Below are positions 1-11,230 of a stretch of 64,000 bases of DNA, in pieces. Where the stretch lies: contig OU015663.1 of the NCBI GenBank assembly GCA_907165275.2, positions 7,018,501-7,082,500 of the forward strand, in the 5' to 3' direction. The position numbers and the translations under genes are program-made. Source of the stretch: Zygaena filipendulae. Taxonomy: Eukaryota; Arthropoda; Insecta; Lepidoptera; Zygaenidae. The stretch's first letter is position 1. The number at the start of each line of letters is the position of its first letter. The notes under the pieces are model-generated. The model searched no databases. It was not told the DNA's origin and saw only the letters and a program-made list of their open reading frames with translations.

Positions 1-277
1 ATTATAAATATATTTATAATATTGATTTCTTCATATACATACTTGTATAATAAAAAATATTTCAATATTTTTGTTCCATAATAGACTAAAAAAATAAATA
101 TAATATTTATAAAATATCTTTAATTTGAAAACAAAACAATTTAACAAAAATAAAGACATTTAATTTATTTAGTGGCGAAGAATTTTGTATAAGTAGTATA
201 TAATTTAGACTTATAATTCCCATAATAATTATTGTACCTTACAAAAGTCTTTATCGCACTGCTTATAGAATCTTCAG

Positions 278-3200
278 CAAGATCAGACTCTGACAGCGAT
301 TCCGACAGTGATGAAAATGTCGAGAGACCGCCGCAAAAACCGGACGAGAAGTCTGCGACGAGATGTAAATTATGTTTTTTTTTTCATAATTATAATGAAT
401 TTTGCGTGCGTGAATGCAATCGTGAAAAAGAAAACGTGAATAGGCTATTTGACTATTTTTTTTAATCCGTCTTGTAGATTTATAAAAAATACTGGACACG
501 TATTTTTTCCTTTTTTTACGTAATCAAAAAATAACGGCGATACATTGAGTTGAAATTTCGCGTGACGTCACTAACTAGTGCAGTTTGTATGGCGGCTTGT
601 ACCGGTAAGTGACGTCACGAGCCCCCACCCTAAACTTTGATGCGTATTTCACGATCACGATCTCTGTGTATTTTCATTTATTTGAAAAAAAAAATACGTG
701 TCTAATCATTTTTAATTTTCTAAATGACGGACTAATTAGAATTTTGATTTTCAAAAGTTGTCAACATCCCTATTTTGGAACTCCCTAGGGAACGCTATAA
801 AGTATCTTATGACACTCCGGGATAATGCAGCTACCTATCAGTGAAATAATTTTAAGAATCGGTTCAGCAGTTCTAGCGATTACTCCTTTGTGTACTCACA
901 AAATTTTAAATTTAACCTCCTTACATTGTAGATTTACTAATCACACTTCGTTTCAAACATTGTTCTTTAATTTTACAGTAAGTCTACGATCCAAAGATGC
1001 AAAATCAAGTGACAGTAGCAGTTCCAGTAAACCTCGCAAGAGGCCGCTGAGGACCATTTCGACGCCCACCAATGGTTCTCCTACAAAGAAAACGCGAGCT
1101 AACGTCCACCAAGGGCGCGATTACGATCTGAACGAAATTAGGTCAGAGCTAAAAGGGCTTCATACTGTTAAACAAGAGCCTGAAGAAATTGTCACTCAAG
1201 AAGTTGTTGAAAAAGAACCGACGCCGGGCCCGAGCCAGAACGCGGCGCCCGCGGCCGAGCCGCCCCCGCCCGAGAAACAAGCCGAGGATGTATACGAGTT
1301 CAAGGAGCCCGAACCCTTTGAACTCGAATTCCACGACGAGAAAAAGAAGCGCACGCATCGCATCTTCGATGATATTTTGCCAAATAAATACACGATAACC
1401 CTATCAAAATCGCTCAGTGAGGAAATAGCCGAAGACCCACTAAAACCCAAACCGTCTGCAGCTAGGTCTCCCAATTTATCGCCGTTTAGGGATTTTGGCT
1501 TAAGTAGGGACGCACCCGACAGACAGAGTCCCGAGGATGATTCGAAGGACGGTCTATTTTCGCTAGACGACGATTCGTTTCCCGGAGACAGCAGTTCGGG
1601 GCCAATTTTCGAAGGTTTCACGCCCGCCAAAAATCAAGAGACTTATTCCAAAAAGAGTAAAGTGTCAAAGTTAAGAGAGCTGATAGATGACTCTCCGGAC
1701 AGTCCCGCCGATGATGAACAGTCGTCGGACGACGAGGCTAAAGATGTCGTTTCGAAGGAGAAGCCGAAGGACACTAACCCTGTGGAGTCGCCAGTTGAAC
1801 CACCTAAAACTTCAGAAGCATCTGTTGCTCCAGAAGAACCGAAACTGCCTGAGCCTGCAATAGAGAAGGAAGAAATTCATGTCGTTACTGAGGAAGAGAA
1901 AATAGAAATACAGCCGATAGAAATCGAAGAACCTAAAACTCCACCATCTCAAATCAAATCAGAACCAATTGATTTACCTTCGACGAGCAATGCAAATACC
2001 ATTCCCAGTCCATCTAAGCAGTTGCAAACAAAACTAATCAATTTACAAGAAAAAATGGAAGAAAGTCAGACAGAAGATGAGATGGAGTTGCTTTCGATTC
2101 CTCTTCCGAGCTCGGAGCCGAAAGAAGTTGTCTTGAATGATCCTATAGAGAGTAAAATTGCGCCTGAGCTCGACCCAACGAAAATAGAACTACCGTCTAG
2201 TCCGATTGACACCGAGGAAGATAAGTCGGAGCCCGACAGCCCGGCGCGTCTCGACGTGATTCCGGAGCCGCCGCCCGGCTTCCTCCTGCAGGCTGAAGGC
2301 CCGAAGATTGCTGAAAAACTCCTCAAAGCGATCAACAGCGCAAAGAGACTGTCCATGTCGCCTACACCGACGGAGGATCGACCCGACACACCCGACAAAA
2401 ACGTGCTCGGTGTTATCAAAACGGAAATAAAGTTGTCTCCGGTGTCATCCGAACCTATGCTAACAATCAAAACGGACTCGTCCAAACCTTTAGCGAGGGC
2501 TAACGAGCCCGTGGGTGACTCGATATTCGGGGAGCCACCCAATTTGATAGAATTGAAACGTGAGCTCTTGGACATCAAGAAGAACAAGGCAATAGAGTCC
2601 ACATCACCCAGACTGCAAAGCCCATCGAGCCTTCTTGAGCGTCGCAAGAGCGTGGCGGATTTGCCCCTGGCCGTTCCCGGGAAAAACAACAAAGTGTTAA
2701 GTGATACCATACAGAAGCTGTCCAGTCAAATCAACCAGTCGGCGGCCAACATTCCAGTGCCGCCGTTTCCTACCGCCGACAGGAGCGAATCGAGTGACTC
2801 CGACGATTCCGATAGGAGGTATGTTATTCTGGTTTTAGAACTAATTTGTTAACTAACCGTTGCCCCGCGATTTCATCCGCAGAAATTTCCGGCCTCCCCC
2901 TCGCGAACTCTAAAAATTACACTAATCCACTTCTGAGTAAACACTATAAGGTGGGTTTATATAAAAAAAAGTTCTCGCTCTCGCCAAAAAATGAAACTTT
3001 CGTTCGCAGTTCGCGTTGGCACACAGTTTCTGAAGGTCGCAAATCACCGGCATATCTAATGTTGTCAAGGATGTAGATCACAGAACCCAAAGATGCACAG
3101 AGCACTTGCTTTTTTTTTTGTAACAAACTGTGTATCTTGGCATCTACATGTGTGTGGTCGGACGTTAAACCTTACGAATGAGAATCACAAATACCGTTTT

Positions 3201-6200
3201 ATTTATTTATTTTTAAAGGGCTTAGAAATTGTATTTTTTTTTATTATGTATATATGAGAACTAGTGCCGTAGTTGATATAAAATCGAGATAGCTCGGCGA
3301 ATGAATCGATATTATTTGCCTTTGTCGTCAGGTAAAGAAAGTTTTTTTTTTTTTAATTTTTGCATTTCCGTTTCCCTTTTTACCTACTCAGTACTCAACA
3401 GTTCGAGCATTTCAGAGTCAGTCAGGTCAGTGCCTCACAGAGCCACGGGAACGACGTACGTATCGTTCCTAAAGTAAATAGTGAAAACATTTGTTTATAC
3501 TGCTTGTGAATTATTATTAGTATTAGGGGATTTAGGGAGCAATAAATTTGAGGAAGAATGGAAAATCCAAAGTAAGTATTTATTCACTGATGTATTACTG
3601 AGTTCACTTAATCTTTTTGTTCGATTTTTACCGCGACATTCTTTATTTTTTCGCTTATAATAATTTGTAATTAGCGAGTAAAATATATTATAGTTTTCGT
3701 TAGGATTTTTTTTTATTAATTCCTGCATCAGGCTTTGTGAGAATGTCCAAGTATTATTATGTATTATTTTAAGTAGTAAAGTTTATTTATTTAACAGTTT
3801 GACGGCTTATAGTATGGGAAATATACCATGCGACGTCGCTGAATGAACCAAGTGTTATATTGCTAATGCTATTTAGTTGTATAGTCGTATATCCCGATAA
3901 TATCTAATGTCGACTAATACGCAAATGCTGTTATTAATTAATTAATTATTATAACGTCAGCTCTTATAGTATGAAAATATCTTGTGAAGATAATTTTTTC
4001 TTCTATTTTTATTTTTCTCGAAGATAATCTTGGGAAAAAAAAAATATAAAAAAGCTTTGGTTCAATTATAAATACATAATTTATAATTTATAATTATTTA
4101 AATTATTTAAATTATTTTTTATTAATAATTTTTTTGTTATGTATAACTGTAAAAGCTACGCACGTAGCGGCGCATTTTTAGGTTCAGCAAGAGTTTTTTT
4201 TTATGTACATTTTTTTTTTAGTTCGCCGTTTATACCTATGTACGTACCAACTAACTTGCCACACACAGCTCAGCGGAGCTAGGATGCGCAACATGATAAA
4301 ATTTTATCGAGCCATTTTATCGATTCTCGTCGACATATTATATCGTTTTGTCTACCAGTGGTAAAAAATGTTTAACCGAATCTAGTCTTAACTCAATACC
4401 CCACTACTGCAGTTTTTTGCTTGGACGCCCACAAATATTTGTCGTGTCGACAATTTTATCTTTCGTTCGATAAACATATCATATTGCGCATCCTAGCTCC
4501 GCTGGTCAAATTTTAGTTAGGTAGGTCTTTGTAGTTCATAGAGTTATGGAAAGGAATTTTTAGTTATGCAAGAGTTTGAATTTTCTTATTTTATTATTCT
4601 TTAAGTTTGCCTTTCTTACCTACGCTCGAAAGCTACCCCAATATTCCTTGTCCCCCGCTCAGGTCAAATTTTAAACTTTAGGTTCTGGAAAGTGTTTTTT
4701 GCATATTTTTTTGTCTTTTTTACCTACACCCGGAAGCTGCCATAAAAGTACTATTGTCCAGAGCTCAGGTCAAACTTTAAAGAGGGCTTTGTTGTTCATA
4801 GAGTTATGGAAACGGCAGAAAGGTCAATAGTAAACAATTAACTCGAAACAACAAACATAGATAACAAATAATCTTGACCTGACAATCCATGTACTTGAAT
4901 ACATACCGAATTTCATGATGATCGGTGGAGCCGTTAGGACGTGAAAACGTAACAAACAAATAAACTCATTTTCGCATTTATAATAGAAAAGAAAGAGATA
5001 AATTTTATACTACGAGACTATGTATTGGTCAGCAACAGATACATGTAATCACTTTTGACAGTCGTTGAATTTTACTGCAAAATAAATAAAGTTAAAAGAT
5101 TGAGAAAAGTGTTTATAAAAAAATTTCAAAGTAAAATACAATTCGACTTCAAAACGTTTGAAATTGCTTAGGAGGTTAGACTATGGCTCTCTAGTGTGAT
5201 TTTTAAAACGTTTCAACGACACAAGGCGGCGTTTTTGAAATAGGCGAACGTGCAACTTTTATTATTGTATGCAGTTTCGATGGCACTCAATTCGTACCAA
5301 CTTGCTATATCCGTTTATTTATACGTTTCGCTCATCTGTCCATAGGTTGGTTATTGACAAGCTATCTGTAGAGGAGTGGGCCAGCGGCGGCAGCTCGGAG
5401 GCGTCGCGCGGCGTGGGAACGGCGGCGGGGGCCGGCGGGGGCGCGGCGCAGGGCGCGGGCGTGGCGCGGGGGCCGCATGCGGGCAAGTCGCCCGGCGAGT
5501 GGAGCGCCGGCGAGTCGCTGCTCATGCTCGAGGACGCGTGCAAGAACGAGAGGAAACACAGTGAGTGGTCTGGCTTCGTCGAGGCCGTCCCGCACTGTCC
5601 CCGGGGACGTATGCCATGTCTTACATCACGGACACGGTTGGAGAGACGTATGGAGAAGTGGCGTAGACTGAATAAATATATATTTATACGAACGCTCTCT
5701 ATTACTATTATGTGTTTAAGAATGCCACAGACAAAAAAATGCTTTTATTTTAATTATAGTACTCATTTATTAAACCACCCTCCTTAGACACTAAAACGCC
5801 GACGGAAATATAAAAACATATAGAAATACTAGAGAGGTGTCACGTGACTGTTACTATAGGCGCAAACGAAACGCTTGGATTTAAGGTTGAAATTTGAGTG
5901 CCAAAAAACCTTGTGTTGTTTGATTTGTACCAATTTTTTTTATTGATATCCTGATTTATAACTATAGGTGCAAGTGTAGTGGTGGCGGGCACCGGGCGCG
6001 CGGTGGGCGGGGCCGGCGCGGGGGCGGGCGCGGCGGGCGGCGCGGCGGGGGCGGGGCCGGGCAGCGCCGAGGAGGACAGCAACATCTCGCTGCTGCTGTG
6101 CGAGGAGACCATCCCCGGCTCGCCGGCGCCCGACGCGGAGCCGGCGCCGCCGCGCCAGCTGCTGCACATGCCGTTCGCGTCCGCGCCGCCGCACCATCAC

Positions 6201-9047
6201 TCGCACCAAGGTATTTCATCGTCACCTTACAAACATCCACGGCTGGACGAAGACCTGTGACGACGATCTCCACGACGACGTCCTGTATGCAGTTTTAAGC
6301 AATATTTCCGAGTTTTTCGTGTCACTCAATAAAGAACCTTATTGACACGGTCTTGTAGTCTTTTTTTTTAAGCATTTTTAGCATTTCATAAACAACATCA
6401 ATTATATGTTTTTTTCTGTACGTGAAATTTAATTGTTATTATTAGTTAACTTAGCTGTAAATTTTCCGAAATAAATAAAATAAAAAATAAATAAAATCGT
6501 TTTGTCAGATGAGAGACGCGACGAGATCTCGGCACGCGACGAGGCCGCCGAGGCGGCGCGGGCGGAGGGCGAGCGGGACGCGGCCCCCGCGGGGCAGGGG
6601 GCGGGCGCCGAGGGGGCGGCGGCGGGGCTGGGCGCGGGCGCGGGCGCGGGGGCGGGCGCGTGGGGGCGGCGGCAGGCGCTGCTCGACAACACGCCGCCCA
6701 CCACGCCCGACAGCAGCCTCGACTTGTCGCCGCAAAGGTAACATTGCGCAGTTATATCCACTACGTGAAAATATAGTTCTCATTTATTTATATATAATGC
6801 ACTATATGGTACCTACAAAAGACGAACTTAATGCTACAGTGGTATTTTGTGCCGTCATCTTTCATATCAGCCAACAGAGACGTCAACTGCTGGACTCAGG
6901 CGAGGAGGCCTTAGTCTATGGCAGGTATTGCACTGTCAATATTCACTCAACTCCGGCAATCAATTTTCATTAAATCGTCAAATAAATCGATATCATTTAT
7001 AATTTCAAATTTATATACTAACTAAAGTTTGTTTTGCAGGGAGCGTGACAGTCCAATGGAACAGGAGCCGGAATCTCAGCCCAACGAGCCTTCCGCCAGT
7101 ATGGATGTAGACAGACCGCACGGTAAGCAAGTTATAAACACCGATCTCGTGATATTTTTCAGCCATTTTTAAAACGCGTAAATGTGATGTTGAACTATGT
7201 CACATTAGATTGTTAAGAAAGAATAGTTGAAGCCACTGTAAAAATGCCGAGTTAGTTAAAATTTAAATTCAATTCAATTCAATAAAAAAAATAGTCCCAA
7301 AAAAGCAGTAAGTAGATAATAATATTGTGCGTGCGTGTAAAAATATCTAAATCTTATTACTAGCAGAGTAAGCCTGTGTATGTAATAACTATGTGGTTGA
7401 AGAACATTTTGCCCGTGTCAGGCGAGCGCCGATCGCGCTTGGCGTCGGAGACGTCAGCGGTGGGCGGCGGGGGCGCGGGCGAGGCGGGGGCGGGGCCTGG
7501 GGCGGCGGGCCCCTCCCGCGCCCGCCGCCGCCGCCGCAACTCGGATGACATGCCGTTCGTCTCCGCCGACAGATACAACTTCCTCGACTTTTACCTTGGT
7601 AATTATTACACGCTTATATTATTATGAGCGTTAAGCTTCACTCGCAACTAACAATGTAATATGGCATAATGTAATGTGGCATTGTCATCGGTAGACACGT
7701 GTAGCCGTACATCAGTCAGTGGCTCAAGAGGCATTCGTAGATGGGAACGAGATGGATGCGATTGATTTAAGTTCAGAATCCGACAGTGATAACGAGTTTT
7801 TAAACAGATTATTGTTAATAATGAAAGCATCCGGGAAAAAAAATTGGATCTGCGATTCTTTTCCAAATAAAATCTTTTAATTTTGTATTCATGTAATCTG
7901 GGTGTTTTACATCGTATAAACATTTTTCGCTACGAACAGCTTCAATTACTTCCTCCATCCTGCAAATACTCGCGTCACTGCCACTCGAAATTAGTGTCTC
8001 GGCCACCGACATGCGCGTACACGCTCATGTACGTACCTGCGTCGACACGTGAGAGCAAATGCGGAGTTCGGTACTGTGCCATAGGTTTTAAATATTGCCA
8101 CTCGCACGTGGCTCGTGGCGACCAATGCGAGGGTGTGCATGTGCGGCGGGGCAAAAGTACTTCACACGTTAAGGGGAGGGGAGGGGGGGCGACGAAGTGT
8201 GACTAGGGGTGGTGACGGGTCTTAATTTCACATTTATGTTTTTTGTTTTCTCGTCGATTTAACAGCGAACTTTGCTTATAATACTTCGGTTCCTTCGCAG
8301 ACCCATCATGGGACCAACCGAGGCGCATCGCTGTAATAATGAACCAAATGGAGGAGCTCAAAAAGGCGCACACGAAGCTGAAGGCAGAGTTGGTCGTCAT
8401 CGAGCGCCGGCGCAAGAAGCTGCGGCGCAAGGGGAGGGAAGGTAGGTTCATCCTGCAGGAAGTGCGGCGTGGTGGAAACAATGGCACATCTTATGTGCGA
8501 GTGTGATGCCTTGGCTCGTAAACGTATGAACCTTTTGGGGAGGGCTTACCCATGAACCAGAGGACTTTAGGTTCCTACCCCTCCATTGCACACTAGCCTT
8601 CGCCGCCGAGGTCTTCAGGGAGTAAAGGGAGGATCACAGGATGGGGATGGTACAAAAGATCTCAAGGGTCGAAGTACCAAGGCTTTGTCTGCCTAGGTTC
8701 GAAGAAACTAAAAGGACAAAATATTAACTAAAATAATATCCCTGAATAACTTTCAGAATGTAATTTTGCACATTGGTTTAAATGCAAATAAAATCTAAAT
8801 ATTACATCTATAATGTCAAAATAACTATGTAAGTAAGTACCTTTGTCCGTCTAGTTAGACCGACTAATTTTAATTTATTTTAATTGATTTCATAAAATTT
8901 GGAATACCTACTTACCTTAGTTCCAAGGTTCTTTTCAATTCAGAAAAATGTAAGTTCCCTAGGGAAACCCATTTACTCGGGGAACAGATAATTAAACAAA
9001 TATATGTATTTTTTACAGCCGCCAAAGCAGCTAGAGCAACTTTGTGA
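278..9047 (+). CDS. ARID4: ARID4 / hat-trick-like SIN3-HDAC cofactor, 3' part of gene
   Basis: Seen: phase-compatible exons 278-364, 979-2818, 5346-5560, 5968-6210, 6509-6737, 7040-7122, 7422-7598, 8301-8441 and 9019-9047 (TGA 9045-9047). The protein begins with an acidic Ser-Asp run, continues as a long disordered Ser/Pro/Glu region with KQEPEE-type SUMO-like patches, then shows the motifs LLCEETIPGSP, NTPPTTPDSS and a C-terminal coiled coil with LKAELVVIERRRKKLRRK. Known: vertebrate ARID4A/B (RBBP1 family) carry CEETIPGSP, NTPPTTP and a terminal LKSEVASIDRRRKRLKKK segment; they act in nuclear SIN3-HDAC repression, and the coil region contacts SIN3. Inferred: insect ARID4 (hat-trick) orthologue whose Tudor, ARID and chromo domains lie left of the window. 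Oddities: exons between 5346 and 7598 are very GC-rich, with long Gly/Ala runs absent from the vertebrate family. The first listed exon is the least certain. It converges on Prpf39. Confidence 0.82.
439..775. mobile_element. CRE-MITE copy 1 (ARID4 intron)
   Basis: About 340 bp with imperfect inverted ends built on AGTCCGTC...GACGGACT and GGACACGTATTTTTT. It has a GGCTATTTGAC left end and a GTCAACATCCC right end. Two TGACGTCA palindromes flank the centre. It fills most of the intron between exons 278-364 and 979-2818. The same family recurs at 20299, 28518, 36563, 38157, 45512, 49911 and 57464. The superfamily is not identified. Confidence 0.8.
826..910. repeat. Helitron-like relic fragment
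   Basis: The segment reading CTATCAGTGAAATAATTTT..AATCGGTTCAGCAG is the same degenerate unit seen at about 26820, 27110, 53280 and 53410 (CTATAAGTGAAAGAATTTT..AATCGGTTCAG). It is the interior of the abundant Helitron-like family. It lies just upstream of the splice acceptor at 978, so the ATG at 825 is intronic and is not the gene start. Confidence 0.55.
4271..4504. mobile_element. 234-bp inverted-repeat element, copy 1
   Basis: Starts CAGCGGAGCTAGGATGCGCA and ends with the reverse complement, TGCGCATCCTAGCTCCGCTG, giving terminal inverted repeats of about 27 bp. The interior is shared almost base for base with 58632-58866. No coding capacity. No clear target duplication was seen. The superfamily is unknown. 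Confidence 0.8.
4885..4987 (-). mobile_element. Helitron-like 5' end fragment
   Basis: Read on the minus strand it begins with the TTATAAATGCGAAAATGAG head, then a TTTGTTTGTTACGTTTTCACG segment and an ATCATGAAATTCGG stretch, the conserved 5' portion of the lepidopteran Helitron-like family in this window. The CTAG tail is missing. Confidence 0.55.
7696..7881 (+). other. Short acidic open frame in ARID4 intron
   Basis: About 61 codons are open after a TAG at 7693 and end at TAA. The frame includes the acidic patch DLSSESDSDNEFLN followed by a hydrophobic, basic tail. It could be a transposase N-terminal relic or a skipped exon. An AG lies just before it, but no matching downstream donor was found, so no gene is claimed. 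Confidence 0.25.
8452..8700 (+). mobile_element. LINE 3' fragment with C-terminal CCHC motif
   Basis: Translation starting about 10 bp after the exon ending at 8441 gives CRKCGVVETMAHLMCECDAL, a Cys-Cys-His-Cys knuckle, followed by ARKRMNLLGRAYP. This is the usual C-terminus of I/R1-type LINE ORF2. The frame then breaks. The piece is 5'-truncated and lies in the last ARID4 intron. Confidence 0.65.
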
Positions 9048-9456
9048 CGACTGCTCTAAAACCGTCAGCCATGGATCTCATTAATTATCAATCGCCGCGC
9101 GCGACTTCCGCGTCTATTCGTTATAGAATGGACAGAAATTATGCATTTTAAAATTGACAAATTAATAATGTGGTAGTTGTTTACTGCCGATATTGAATGC
9201 TCTGTGTAAACAAATTAAATAAGCATAATGATTGTACCTAGTTAAATAATATTTTAGTAAAAAAATCTATTCTTATTTTGTTACAAGAAAAGTGTTTATA
9301 TTATTTTATGTAGAGCTATGGTGTAAATTTAAACTAAACTGAAGTAGATAGACGATATTTATTTAATAAGTTTAAACGTATATTAAAATTCATAAAAACA
9401 TAAATCGACTATGTTACAAATTTTATAAGTATTTTTTCTTGTAACTGTTGAAAACA

Positions 9457-9462
9457 AATAAA
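9457..9462 (+). terminator. ARID4 polyadenylation signal
   Basis: AATAAA lies 410 bp after the ARID4 stop codon, in AT-rich sequence. It is the first canonical hexamer in a good context, so the 3' UTR probably ends near 9480. Confidence 0.6.
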
Positions 9463-9469
9463 AAACATC

Positions 9470-10454
9470 TTTCTAATTCATAGTTTCATTGCTCTTGTAT
9501 TATGAATAAGTACTTACAAGCATTATAGAAAATATGAAATATTTAAAAGTAACAGTTTTGGAATAACTACATTACCTACTTATCAATAAACAACTATTAC
9601 CCAAAATGAGGTTTCTTCGAGATAGCCTAGATTAACGAGGGTTAAACGAGAGACGTAGTGAAGGTTTTTATTTACAAACAATAAAACAGCACGCGTGTCA
9701 CAATAATAATTCTTTATTCTACATCTCTATTTTTAAAACTAACACAATACGCATTGTAGTCCTTGTAGTTCACAAAATAAATGTCGGCAAAAATGTTCAT
9801 GTACTTATTAAACGCAAATTACTTCAGCACAAACATTTTGTTAATCCAATAATATACCGCTGATGCGTGATATCAGCAAAAATAAAAATTTAATTGATTA
9901 AAGGTCCGCAGATCGGCATCGGACGCATCGCATCTAACGCGTTTTGGTAAAATTAGTTTTTCGTCTACTGACCCGCACGATTGCATTGTCTATAATAACG
10001 ACGCGGTTAGTTAGAGGGTTAAGTTATCCGATACAAATAGATCGAGACCGAATGGTGCGTCCTCACGCTTTTCGATGCGATTCGTCCAATGCGGACCGGC
10101 AGACGTTTCTAAGTTTTAAAACCCTTTTAGTGCCCAAATCGGATTGATCTCTAAAGCGTCGCTGCCGATCGCGCACACTTCGCGGGGCGCAAGCAGAGCA
10201 GCTGTCGTGTTTTTATTGTACACACTTTCGTAAGTTTATGCTCACTGATATTCGAGCCAATAATCGTTTAGTTATTGACATCCTAAAATAATTCAAAAAC
10301 ATCACCGGGCCCTTATTCACTATGACCATAACACGCCGCGTTTAGATAACGCGCAACAAAAGTCGTTTCGTCCTCGTGCTACAAAAGGTTCACTAATTAA
10401 TACATTTACAATGTTCTTATGGTATATTGTTTCTAATACTGTGGCATCTGGAGC
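9470..10454. other. Intergenic DNA between ARID4 and the P-like element
   Basis: AT-rich, no gene seen. A degenerate inverted repeat spans about 9904-10092: GGTCCGCAGATCGGCATCGG with a loose reverse complement ending CCAATGCGGACC. It resembles the GC-rich hairpin elements found elsewhere in the window. Confidence 0.4.
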
Positions 10455-10643
10455 CTCAGACGAAATAAAAGGTCAAGATGGAGCGCTGTGAACAACGAAG
10501 TGCAGCCGATAAAATACGCCTCGGCGTATACATGCACAGTTAGACGCACACACATATAACGAAACTACGCCTTACCTTGTCAGTCGAGCTATTCCGACGC
10601 GCGGAGTGTCACGCTGTAATAATTCCTATTTTTTAAAGAATAA

Positions 10644-10739
10644 ATGCCGAATTTTGTAGTGAGAGGGTGTAAAAACCAATCTTCGAAAAATAAAAAGCAG
10701 GATAGAACCACATTTTTAATAAAATATCAATTTTATTAA
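10644..10739 (+). pseudogene. THAP-domain start of a P-like transposase (relic)
   Basis: ATG at 10644 opens 31 codons starting [20 protein letters not shown], then TAA. Known: THAP domains start MPxxC(x4)C. Here the first Cys position holds Phe, while the second copy at 60181-60916 keeps Cys but has a 2-bp deletion. The rest of the domain (C-x2-H and AVPTIF) is absent because the element is deleted after this exon. Confidence 0.65.
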
Positions 10740-10921
10740 TTAATGACAACTTGGAACACAAAACCTCCACAACTTTCTTCCCAAGTGTTGCTACTAGTGA
10801 GCGTCACTATAGTCCCCGTTTCTTGGGTAAGTTAATGTGACCTGGAACGTAATGTAACACGTTCATTTACCTATTTCGATTTTAACTTTTAATATTCATA
10901 AAATTAATGTAATTAAAAGCA

Positions 10922-11230
10922 GGCCCCCCTCGCGTTAGCAGTCTTCATCTGTTTAACCTTAGCGTGGAGACCACTCCTGATGACATCATAGGCCACCTTA
11001 AGTCGCGTCTAAAATTAAATAATATCCGCTGTGAAAAATTGGACACTCGCGGCGACTATTCCTCTTTTAAACTTGATGTCCCGTCTGCACGAGCACGTCA
11101 TGTTCGAAACCCCAGTCTATGGCCCGAAGGGGTATCGATCAGATCGTTCAACGTCGTCACACACACACCTGGACAGAAGGAGCACAATCCAAAAAACTTG
11201 CGAACGCGCCGACACACAACGAACCGATAG
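10922..11230 (+). pseudogene. LINE ORF1 C-terminal remnant
   Basis: The frame is open from the 5' truncation and ends with TAG at 11228-11230. It contains VETTPDDIIGHLKSRLKL and SFKLDVP..NPSLWPEGVSIR, the conserved ORF1 C-terminal 'SFKV..WPxGv.vR' block of jockey/CR1-type LINEs. It overlaps ORF2 by about 110 bp in another frame. The upstream gag-like domains are lost. Confidence 0.65.

Larger units (their letters stand above)
2819..5345 (+). other. ARID4 intron of 2.5 kb
   Basis: Donor GGAG|GTATGT at 2819 and acceptor TCCATAG at 5345. It holds a hairpin MITE (4271-4504) and a reversed Helitron-like head (about 4885-4987). The rest is AT-rich unique-looking sequence with no exon that I could support. 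Confidence 0.7.

Noticed and set aside
825..978. ATG at 825 as the start of the long ARID4 frame
   Set aside because: The first 50 codons are transposon-derived, and a good acceptor (TTTTACAG) ends at 978; exon phase fits the upstream exon 278-364.
5376..7627. Many overlapping Arg/Pro/Ala-rich frames on both strands
   Set aside because: These are shadows of the GC-rich ARID4 exons in other frames, with no independent splice or homology support.
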